This document shows positions 1-6,200 of a stretch of 8,277 nucleotides of DNA, piece by piece; the first letter of the stretch is position 1; each line of letters opens with the position of its first letter. Source of the stretch: Actinomycetota bacterium (GTDB taxonomy: Bacteria; Actinomycetota; Actinomycetes; S36-B12; UBA5976); assembly GCA_009704345.1 (NCBI GenBank), contig WLEH01000034.1, positions 1-8,277 on the forward strand, in the 5' to 3' direction. The translations under genes and the position numbers were made by a program. The notes under the pieces were generated by a model, which saw nothing but the letters and a program-made list of their open reading frames with translations, had not been told where the DNA came from and ran no database searches.

Positions 1-570
1 AGTGAAAAGAAGGATAGTATACCAGAATCAGAACTAAAGAGCGATATTCCACCTATGTCACACCCGACAGATTCTTCTATAAATACTTCAACTACATCCA
101 CCGAAACTCCAGCAGCTCCAACAGAGACTCCAGCAGCTCCAGCAGAGACTCCAGCAGCTCCAACAGAGACTCCAGCAGCTCCAACAGAGACTCCAGCAGC
201 TCCAACAGAGACTTCGGCATCTACAGTAGAGACTTCAGCATCTACAGTAGAGACTTCAGCATCTACAGAGGAGAAGCCAGCAGTTACAGAGGAGAAGCCA
301 GCAGAGACTACGACATCTACAGAGGAGAAGCCAGCAGAAACTCCAGTAGAAAAACCAGCAGAGACTCCAGCATCTACAGAGTTAAAACCGGAGGATATTC
401 CAGTGATATCTGCGCCATCATCTCCTAAGCTGGGTGGCAATCATCCTATAGATATGGAGCGATTTAGCTGGAAGGCGGAGTATCCGTTTCCTACTCCCGA
501 GATGGCTGCGCGTTCTCCATTTCATAAGAATCTAAAGTTCCTCATGGAAAAACATAGTCATTTGTATTAG
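1..570 (+). CDS. Low-complexity Thr/Pro/Ala/Glu-repeat protein, 5'-truncated by the window
   Basis: The frame is open from base 1 to the TAG at 568-570. An ATG at 55 could be a start, but I call the gene 5'-partial. The 18 codons before that ATG read as protein, and their ELKSDIPPMS resembles ELKPEDIPVIS later in the same chain, so coding probably extends upstream of the window. The middle is a run of 7-residue repeats (TETPAAP, then TETSAST/VETSAST, then EEKPAVT/EEKPAET), acidic and Pro/Thr-rich and expected to be disordered. The last 60 or so residues are not repetitive and carry aromatic and basic residues (ERFSWKAEYPFPTPEMAARSPFHK), so they may form a small folded or binding tail. No membrane segment is visible. 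I do not recognise the family. A surface or fibre-type spacer is possible, but that is a guess from composition. Confidence 0.7.
   Translation, partial: SEKKDSIPESELKSDIPPMSHPTDSSINTSTTSTETPAAPTETPAAPAETPAAPTETPAAPTETPAAPTETSASTVETSASTVETSASTEEKPAVTEEKPAETTTSTEEKPAETPVEKPAETPASTELKPEDIPVISAPSSPKLGGNHPIDMERFSWKAEYPFPTPEMAARSPFHKNLKFLMEKHSHLY
100..309 (+). repeat. 21-bp in-frame tandem repeat array (about 10 units)
   Basis: Ten consecutive 21-bp units start at 100, 121, 142, 163, 184, 205, 226, 247, 268 and 289. Each encodes seven residues. Units 1-5 are TETPAAP or AETPAAP and almost identical in DNA (core actccagcagctccaacagag). Units 6-8 are T/VETSAST and units 9-10 are EEKPAVT/EEKPAET. Looser EEKPAET copies follow to about 375. 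The gradient from near-identical to degenerate units suggests stepwise expansion, with units 1-5 the most recent. The array keeps the reading frame. Confidence 0.85.
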
Positions 571-644
571 TGATTGTCTATCCCTGCTATAGAGACGCAC
601 GCGTAAACCATATTTAAAACAAATGTAAAAAGAGGTCAAACAAG

Positions 645-1448
645 ATGTCGGAGGCAGCAAAAGAGAGTACCGATGTATCTGGTCGCGCGAGTATTACGGA
701 TAGTTATCCTTTATTGCCGATAAAGCGATCAACTATTCCGAACAAGCCCACAGTGAGTCTTGTGACGGCAACATATAATCGTCGCAAGTTTTTCCCGGCG
801 TTGATCCAGATGGTGAAGAACCAGGATTATCCTCTGGAGTTAATCGAATGGGTGATTCTAGACGATGGATCGGACAAGATCGGTGATCTCTTCGTCGGAC
901 TCCCATGGGTGAAATATCACGCTCTAGAGGAAAAGATCAATATCGGTACCAAACGTAACATCCTCAATCGTCTTGCCACTCACGAGATCGTCGTGAATCT
1001 AGACGATGATGATTACTATCCGTCTACCCGTGTCTCGGAGGCCGTTAAGAAGCTCACATCCTCCAAGAAAGTCGCGGGTGGCTGTACCACTCTCTACGTC
1101 TATTTTGTCGACACCAAGGACATCTACTGTATCGGACCCTTCGGAGATAATCATTCGACCAATGGTCCTCTCGCCTACTTCAATACATATGGTCGCAGCC
1201 ACCGATATGTCGAGAATGTGACACAGGCAGAAGAGGCGTCCTTCATGGAGAATTACACGATTCCTATGGCACAATTCGATCCTATTAAGACGATGTTGGT
1301 GTTGGCACACAAGGAGAACACCTTCGATAAGCGGGGATTTCGAGAGAAGGACAACCCAATTGTGAAGAGAACGGCGATGAAGTTGAAGAACTTCGTCAAA
1401 GAGAAGTCGATCCGGGACTTCTATGAGGGACTCCAGCGCGAAATCTAA
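645..1448 (+). CDS. Family 2 (GT-A fold) glycosyltransferase
   Basis: The gene encodes a 267-residue protein with the hallmarks of a GT-A nucleotide-sugar transferase of family GT2. The first nucleotide-binding strand is VSLVTATYNR (37-46). ILDDGSD (71-77) contains the Asp pair that usually contacts the nucleotide. GTKRN (101-105) precedes NLDDDDYY (118-125), which supplies the metal-binding DxD. The acidic stretch AEEASFMENY (195-204) is a candidate for the catalytic-base region. The protein should move a sugar from a UDP- or GDP-sugar to an unknown acceptor. Many giant viruses carry such enzymes and glycosylate fibrils or capsid proteins, probably in the cytoplasmic factory. There is no transmembrane helix or signal peptide. 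The length fits a lone catalytic domain. The ATG at 645 follows a 74-bp gap with no AAAATTGA element; atatttaaaa at about 610 is the only AT-rich promoter candidate. Sugar and acceptor cannot be told from the sequence. Confidence 0.88.
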   Translation: MSEAAKESTDVSGRASITDSYPLLPIKRSTIPNKPTVSLVTATYNRRKFFPALIQMVKNQDYPLELIEWVILDDGSDKIGDLFVGLPWVKYHALEEKINIGTKRNILNRLATHEIVVNLDDDDYYPSTRVSEAVKKLTSSKKVAGGCTTLYVYFVDTKDIYCIGPFGDNHSTNGPLAYFNTYGRSHRYVENVTQAEEASFMENYTIPMAQFDPIKTMLVLAHKENTFDKRGFREKDNPIVKRTAMKLKNFVKEKSIRDFYEGLQREI

Positions 1449-1460
1449 TCTATGCGCGGA

Positions 1461-1505
1461 ATCTAAATGACCGTACACCAGTAGCGATCTAAATAATCGT
1501 ACACC
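1461..1505 (+). repeat. Imperfect 19-bp direct repeat, 26-bp period
   Basis: atctaaatgaccgtacacc (1461-1479) recurs as atctaaataatcgtacacc (1487-1505), 17 of 19 bases identical. It lies in the gap between the glycosyltransferase and the T5orf172 gene. The second copy runs into the left arm of the hairpin at 1501-1530. Both copies share cgtacacc, so it may be a local duplication or a paired protein-binding site. Confidence 0.6.
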
Positions 1506-1530
1506 GTATTTTTTATAGAAAATAAGGTGT
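1501..1530 (+). terminator. Inverted repeat, probable 3'-end hairpin of the glycosyltransferase gene
   Basis: acaccgtatttt (1501-1512) pairs with aaaataaggtgt (1519-1530) at 11 of 12 positions, leaving a 6-base loop, and two outer G-T wobbles can extend the stem. It starts 53 bases after the glycosyltransferase stop. In Mimivirus, transcript 3' ends are reported to coincide with such hairpins, so I infer a 3'-processing signal. It also ends 17 bases before the next ATG, so a 5'-leader role for the T5orf172 gene cannot be excluded. Confidence 0.55.
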
Positions 1531-1547
1531 GTATTGCGATAAAGGTA

Positions 1548-2021
1548 ATGGATGGGAGTGATACGAAGATTATTCCTATGAAAGTGCGGAAGTTGAAGAC
1601 GAAGAAGGATCGAATGTTGGCGACAACTCTCGCGCTAATAGAGGCGATGCCCGTGGAAGGTGACGATAAAATGGTGGCGACCGTGGAGGAGGAAGGGTTC
1701 ATCTATTGTATGTCGGATACATATGCCCCCGGACGCGTGAAAGTCGGTATGACACGCCGCAGTATTAATGAACGCCTCGAAGAAGCCAACCGCGGTGATA
1801 CATGGAAACTCACTAACTATGTCGTGAATTACCATAGGAAAGTAGATAATCCTCTAGAGAAAGAGCGAATTGTTCACAAGGCTATGAAAGAATGGCGAAT
1901 CCGCGCGGACCGTGAGTTTTTCAAGCTGGAACCTGCGGCGGCTATAGAGATAATCGAGCGGGTGCTCTCTGGTGATACTATGTATGGTATAGAGAAAATT
2001 GAGGAGGAGGGTGGGGTGTGA
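1548..2021 (+). CDS. T5orf172 / GIY-YIG-superfamily domain protein
   Basis: The 157-residue protein has a basic N-terminus (residues 8-22, rich in Lys/Arg) and then a T5orf172-type domain (about 49-136), a branch of the GIY-YIG endonuclease superfamily. The visible landmarks are GFIYC (50-54, matching GIY), VKVGMTRR (64-71, matching YIG plus the following Arg), a second Arg in INERLEEAN, Glu in NPLEKERIVH (E104, the expected metal-site Glu) and the family-typical REFFKL (122-127). Such domains occur in phages, insect viruses and giant viruses, often fused to a BRO-N domain; here it stands alone. DNA cleavage or binding is likely from the family, but activity is not proven by sequence. I chose ATG 1548 over GTG 1527, since the latter would start inside the right arm of the hairpin at 1501-1530. 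The 3' end contains the promoter octamer of the next gene. Confidence 0.8.
   Translation: MDGSDTKIIPMKVRKLKTKKDRMLATTLALIEAMPVEGDDKMVATVEEEGFIYCMSDTYAPGRVKVGMTRRSINERLEEANRGDTWKLTNYVVNYHRKVDNPLEKERIVHKAMKEWRIRADREFFKLEPAAAIEIIERVLSGDTMYGIEKIEEEGGV
1995..2002 (+). promoter_or_regulatory. AAAATTGA early-promoter element of paralog 1
   Basis: This is an exact match to the Mimivirus early-promoter octamer, with 44 bases between it and ATG 2047. It lies inside the last codons of the T5orf172 gene, so it is also constrained as coding sequence. Support comes from the same octamer upstream of two other members of the paralogous family. Confidence 0.6.
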
Positions 2022-2040
2022 GTGGTGGGGGTGGGAGGGG
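2009..2040 (+). other. G-rich tract with G-quadruplex potential
   Basis: Five runs of three to five G lie in 32 bases: 2009-2011, 2013-2016, 2027-2031, 2033-2035 and 2037-2040. Linkers are 1, 10, 1 and 1 bases. The tract spans the stop of the T5orf172 gene and the leader of paralog 1, ending 6 bases before ATG 2047. The 10-base linker breaks the strict G3N1-7 rule but is allowed in relaxed definitions. On the coding strand it would be present in the mRNA leader. Confidence 0.5.
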
Positions 2041-2046
2041 ATAAGG

Positions 2047-2457
2047 ATGTCTTGGTTGCGCAGTAATCATTACTATGATCACGATGAGGCTCGAAGGAAT
2101 TCGTTCGTAGTCGACACCTGTTATTACGAATCTAATATGGATTACCCGAGATTCAAAGAGACTATAGAGACGGATCGCTATGTGAATGAGTATTACTATA
2201 CTGATCATGCGTACACATATTTCAATCTATTGAAGAAGACGAGGCGGGGTAATCAGGTGTTGATAACATATCAGGTGATGAATCTTACTGTCTTGACCCC
2301 GGCGATAGTGAATAAGCTCGGTGACTTCATCGATCATCTTCAGAAGAGAGTCGGTGCGATGCTCGCGGGCAATCTACCGGTGATATGTCCGGGTGCTAGT
2401 GTTATTGACACTGGACTACGATTGATTAATCGGAGGATAGAGATGTTGTATGTATAG
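2047..2457 (+). CDS. Unknown-family paralog 1 (of four in this window)
   Basis: This 136-residue protein belongs to a family I do not recognise, with copies at 2590-3000, 6730-7155 and 7218-7634. Shared landmarks are an aromatic/Asp N-terminus (NHYYDHDE), SFV (residues 20-22), ETDRYVNEY (matching ETSRYYSEY and ETLKYSNEY in others), YFNL followed by a Lys pair, TPAIVNKLGDF (others: TPEIIDKIGDF, TPEIADRLGDY, TPELIEKLGDF), a Pro-x-x-x-x-G segment, and a closing LINRRIEMLYV. The pattern suggests a small compact alpha/beta domain, with no membrane segment or catalytic motif visible. ATG 2047 is chosen because its N-terminus aligns with the paralogs; the frame is open to a TTG at 1999, but that stretch (WWGWEG) has no counterpart. 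Its G+C is clearly higher than in copies 3 and 4. An AAAATTGA element lies 44 bases upstream. Confidence 0.82.
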   Translation: MSWLRSNHYYDHDEARRNSFVVDTCYYESNMDYPRFKETIETDRYVNEYYYTDHAYTYFNLLKKTRRGNQVLITYQVMNLTVLTPAIVNKLGDFIDHLQKRVGAMLAGNLPVICPGASVIDTGLRLINRRIEMLYV

Positions 2458-2474
2458 GTCGGGAGCTGCTGTGA

Positions 2475-2509
2475 TGTGGTCTGGAATGAAGAAAATAGTG
2501 ATGACCACA
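2475..2509 (+). terminator. Inverted repeat downstream of paralog 1
   Basis: tgtggtc (2475-2481) and gaccaca (2503-2509) are a perfect 7-bp inverted repeat with a 21-base spacer, starting 18 bases after the stop of paralog 1. Its right arm abuts the AAAATTGA element at 2509. The position fits a 3'-end hairpin for paralog 1. The long loop makes it weaker than the other hairpins here. Confidence 0.4.
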
Positions 2510-2516
2510 AAATTGA
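2509..2516 (+). promoter_or_regulatory. AAAATTGA early-promoter element of paralog 2
   Basis: This exact Mimivirus-type early octamer has 73 bases between it and ATG 2590, within the spacing reported for that element. It lies in a true intergenic gap, so coding constraint cannot explain it. AT-rich sequence (catatttttatt, about 2530-2541) follows it, where initiation would be expected. Confidence 0.72.
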
Positions 2517-2557
2517 ATGCTCTGGAATACCATATTTTTATTGGTGTCTAATCATTA

Positions 2558-2580
2558 GATTCACGGAGATTCACGGAGAT
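2558..2580 (+). repeat. Tandem 10-bp repeat in the leader of paralog 2
   Basis: gattcacgga occurs twice back to back (2558-2567 and 2568-2577), followed by gat. It ends 10 bases before ATG 2590. It lies just 3' of the near-perfect palindrome tctaatcattaga (2547-2559). It is probably a small replication-slippage duplication in the 5' leader. Confidence 0.55.
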
Positions 2581-2589
2581 ACTATCAGA

Positions 2590-3000
2590 ATGTCGAGAAG
2601 AATTAAGAATTTCTACTATGATGCTGCCGCATCTGAACGGGAGTCTTTCGTAATTGAAACCAGTTACTACTCTTCTAATGACACCGAAAAGATGCACATT
2701 GATATAGAAACTTCTCGGTATTATAGCGAATATGTGGATAATGACCACGGGATATCGCACTTCAAACTCTATAGAAAAGATGTTGGAGTTCGAGTATATC
2801 TCTATACATTTGAGGCTTCTATTGGTACTATAATTACACCAGAAATCATTGATAAAATCGGTGATTTCTTCTGTAATGTGGTGATGAAATATGGAGTATA
2901 TCTCGGCGAACCGTTGCCACAAGTTGCTCCTGGATTGAAGGTGATGTCATTAGGAATCACACTGATTGATCCATCGATCAAAAAAAAGTATATCGAGTGA
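2590..3000 (+). CDS. Unknown-family paralog 2
   Basis: This 136-residue protein is exactly as long as paralog 1 and collinear with it. It keeps all the family landmarks: FYYDAAASERESFVIET at the N-terminus, IETSRYYSEY (about 39-48), HFKLYRK, TPEIIDKIGDFF, a Pro-rich LPQVAPGLKV segment, and the end block LIDPSIKKKYIE. Ser-Phe-Val, the Glu-Tyr pair and the Leu/Ile-Gly-Asp-Phe motif are the most conserved. The frame stays open upstream to a GTG at 2476, but ATG 2590 gives the N-terminus that matches the paralogs, and the upstream stretch contains the promoter octamer. The stop TGA belongs to a 10-bp tandem repeat. With paralog 1 it forms a head-to-tail pair separated by 132 bp. Function is unknown; tandem copies suggest lineage-specific expansion, often seen in virus-host interaction genes. 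Confidence 0.84.
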   Translation: MSRRIKNFYYDAAASERESFVIETSYYSSNDTEKMHIDIETSRYYSEYVDNDHGISHFKLYRKDVGVRVYLYTFEASIGTIITPEIIDKIGDFFCNVVMKYGVYLGEPLPQVAPGLKVMSLGITLIDPSIKKKYIE

Positions 3001-3040
3001 TATCTAGGGATATCGAGTGATATCGAATGATACCGTATAT
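2991..3040 (+). repeat. Tandem 10-bp repeat across the stop of paralog 2
   Basis: Successive decamers from 2991 read tatcgagtga, tatctaggga, tatcgagtga, tatcgaatga and a degenerate taccgtatat. The first contains the TGA stop of paralog 2. Within them, gatatc (2999-3004), tagg and gatatc (3009-3014) form a 6-bp hairpin. This may be a slippage product or a 3'-end element. Confidence 0.65.
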
Positions 3041-3097
3041 TTTAGCATGATCAGCACAGAACATCCATTTTTTATTGAGAATGAGCGAGATTTTCTG

Positions 3098-3126
3098 TCA
3101 GGTAGTATACTATGTATTCAACCTGA
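3098..3126 (+). terminator. Inverted repeat in the convergent region, probable 3' signal of paralog 2
   Basis: tcaggt (3098-3103) pairs with acctga (3121-3126). Inside, G3105 can pair with C3119 and atac (3107-3110) with gtat (3114-3117) around a 3-base loop, giving 11 of 13 possible pairs. It starts 98 bases after the stop of paralog 2. The 200-bp gap between convergent genes otherwise shows no ORF, which fits a terminator region. Confidence 0.5.
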
Positions 3127-3140
3127 TTCTAAAGATAATG

Positions 3141-3170
3141 CCTTTGGATTAATATAATTTAATCTAGAGG
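3141..3170 (-). terminator. Inverted repeat downstream of the large reverse gene
   Basis: cctttggattaa (3141-3152) faces ttaatctagagg (3159-3170) around a 6-base loop: 10 Watson-Crick pairs plus two T-G positions in a 12-position stem. It begins 32 bases beyond the stop of the reverse-strand gene, so I assign it as that gene's 3' hairpin. The two wobbles pair as G-U only in a plus-strand RNA, so it could also act, or act instead, for paralog 2. Confidence 0.5.
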
Positions 3171-3201
3171 ATGTATACTGGTTATTTATTTTATAATTTT
3201 A

Positions 3202-6200
3202 CTACATTTTTGAAATATCAACCGCCATTCGTAAATTTTCTAATATGCCTTGTGTAAACCCCGTATATATAAAAACATCTATATCATGACTAAAATTTGG
3301 TTGTAATTTAATACTTGGCTCTGCATCATTATCATCGATAATAAATTTAGTATAATTAATACTGTTAAATATTTCCAAATTATTTTTATTCAACAAGTCA
3401 CTATTCAATTCACGGTTAATATAAGGATTTATTTTTCTTCTATATGTACTAACATCATAATCTAAAATATCATTAAATGGAGTAATCCATGCATACCTAT
3501 CTCTTGAAATCATGGATACTTTATTAATCATATTTGATTGATATGATAAATATAGATAAATATACATAATAATATGATCATCAGATTCATTTTTAACAGG
3601 AATAGCTCCTCCTATTTTTTTATTAAATAATTTTTTCAATGGTTGCTTTTTTCTGCTATTTTTTCTTGTTTTTCTACTATTTTTTTTGTTTTTCTTAGTT
3701 TTTCCTCCTAAAATAAATTTATCAAATAGATTATATTTATTAACTCTGTAATCAACAGCAGCGATTGAATTATTAACATCAAAATCACATTCGGGTATTG
3801 ATAATATATAAACACTACATGCGTTTGATTGAAATTTACTAGGGAGAATGTTTCCTCCATGATAAGTCATTACAAAAATATTTTTATTATCAATTTCAGC
3901 TGCCGGAGCTGGCAAATATATAGGTTCTAATATAAATTTATTACCATCATGTCTTTCACCACTAAAATTTAAATCAAATTCTGTGAGTACTTGATGCGTG
4001 CCTGTATAATTATAAGAATTAAGAGTGGCTCTATCTCTTTTTATAGATATCTGTTCAAATAATTTTGGAAATAAATAAACTAAAATAATTTTTTTATTTG
4101 AAAAAAAGAATTTTTTCATAATGTCGTCTCCAGTAATTGTAAGGTCATTTCTTATTAATATATATTGTTTTAATGCATTAATAGATTTATTTTGATCATT
4201 AACATCTGTAATATTTACTGCTATACTAATTAATAATGGTAAAAATGTATCTAAAAAATGGTAATCATTAATCATATTCATACCATCTATTAAATAATAA
4301 TTATGACTATCACCATTTTCATTAAAAATATTATGTATAAAAGTTAAATTATCTTGTATGTATTTGAATCCGCAATTTACATAATTAACAAATTTAACGT
4401 CTAATGGACTATATTGTGGATGATGATTTTCAGCTATCGCGTATTTAGTATTGTATACACTATTAATTTGGTTTTTATTAATATAATTTTGAATATAATG
4501 ATTATATGAATTTAATAATGTAACATCTGTAGGATACAAATCGCCCGGATAAGTAGGATTTACTATGGTATTTGGATTATAATCTGGTAAACGATTATGA
4601 TAGGTTTGAGCTTCTCCTAGTTCCCTATCAAAATTTCTAGTTAATTCTTCTTTAATTCTAGTATCAATTAGGGGTTTATTATTTTGAATGAAAGTACCAA
4701 TATCCCTACTAATTAGATCTATTTGAGTCGGTATTCTATTTATATTTGCAAGTAATGTAGTTTTTCGTTCATTATATTGATTTAATATATTGCGAATATT
4801 AGTTAATTCTGGCTCTGCTATTCCTAGAGTTCCTGCGCGTAATAAAGCAGAATTAATATTATCCACGGTTAAATTATTTATTTTGTCAATTAATGGGTGT
4901 ATTTTTAATTGTATCTCATTTAATATGCTTTTGTTTCTAAAATAATTGGTTAAATCTTCTATATGATCTAGAACAGTACCGTCTCTAATACTAACAACAA
5001 AATTATGAAAATCATTACCAAAAGTATCTAATGGTGTATTTATAGAATCTGCATAATCTCTATTAAATTTTTGGATGTTTTCATTATAATTATTTAATAA
5101 TTTATTTATATTTATAATTATAGTATTATTTTCAGCAGTTTGTATATTAGCATTTATTTCATTAATTCTATTTATTAGGCGTTGTAAATTTCCTTGAATT
5201 TGATTAAAAGTTTCTAAATGGGTATTCGCTTTTTCCATAATAGGATTTAATGTATTGATGTCATCTTCATTTATTGTATTTAAATTTTGAGCTAAAACTC
5301 TTTCTCCATTAATTTTTTCCATAAATATGGCTAAATTAATTTCCTGGATTTGCGAATTTATAGAAACAATTAGTTTTTTAATATCGTCTAAAATTATAGG
5401 TGACCGATTTTCTATAAATGTTCTATTTCTATTGGCATCTACAGTATTGTTATTGATAGTATTAGTGTTATATTCAATAATATTTCTATTTAATTCATTA
5501 AAATTATCTAACCCATTACCTAATTTCTGATCATTAGAAGTAATTATTTTTTCGTAATGTTTTTTTAATTCTGAAATTTCGGTATTAATTTTATCAAATT
5601 TACTAGTAACATCATTGATTTCCATACGTTTTCTTATTTGAATTCTATCTTGTTCATCTTTTTCTCTAGTTATTCGTTTAGATTCTTCTAATTCGGTTTT
5701 TTCCTTAACTAAATCATCATGGGATTTACCTATTTCATTATCTATTTTACTGGTAAATTGTTTTATTTTATCAAGTGTATTTATTTCAGCTGGAATTGCA
5801 TTGAAAAATTGTAAATTAGTATTTAATAATGTTAGAGTATCTTCTTTTAATATTGTGCTAATTTTATCACTTAAATTTTTTATAAAAAATATAAATAAAA
5901 AATTGGGTTTAATTTTTAATAATTTTGTTTTTATACTGTTAATTTCTGAATCAACATCTTTATTTTCTATTTTTTTATCATTAATACTAGTTAAAAGTTT
6001 ATTTATATCTATAAATGTAGTAGTAATTAAATCTTTTTTAGTTAATAAAGTATCACGAATACCATTTAAAAATTTTTTATAAAAATTATTTATCTTAGTA
6101 ATTTGAGCAGCCTTTAATTCTGAGTCAACCCTATGAATTGTATCTGAAAATGATAAAAATATACTATGACTATTATATACTCCATTATGCTTACTGAATA

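Noticed and set aside
577..593. Small inverted repeat tctat / ataga after the first gene
   Set aside because: Only five pairs with a 7-base loop; not distinguishable from chance, though its position would fit the hairpin pattern of the other genes.
999..1478. 159-codon open frame on the minus strand opposite the glycosyltransferase
   Set aside because: It overlaps a gene with clear GT2 motifs, has no recognisable domain and is explained as the antisense shadow of a G+C-richer coding region.
1527..1547. GTG start for the T5orf172 gene
   Set aside because: It lies in the right arm of the 1501-1530 inverted repeat and adds only seven residues with no domain content; ATG 1548 is preferred.
1999..2046. 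Upstream TTG extension of paralog 1
   Set aside because: The extra residues (RRRVGCEWWGWEGIR) come from the G-rich tract and promoter octamer and have no match in the other three copies.
2476..2589. Upstream GTG extension of paralog 2
   Set aside because: It would place the promoter octamer and tandem repeat inside the coding region; the sister copies start at the equivalent of ATG 2590.
2991..3040. Possible CRISPR-like or origin repeats (also the array at 7744-7831)
   Set aside because: The units are contiguous tandem copies without unique spacers, and no replication or cas gene is nearby.
5801..6082. 93-codon plus-strand frame rich in Ile/Leu/Phe, resembling a membrane protein
   Set aside because: It is the complement of the Asn/Ile/Lys-rich helical part of the large reverse gene; such shadows look hydrophobic because AT-rich codons read as Phe, Leu and Ile.
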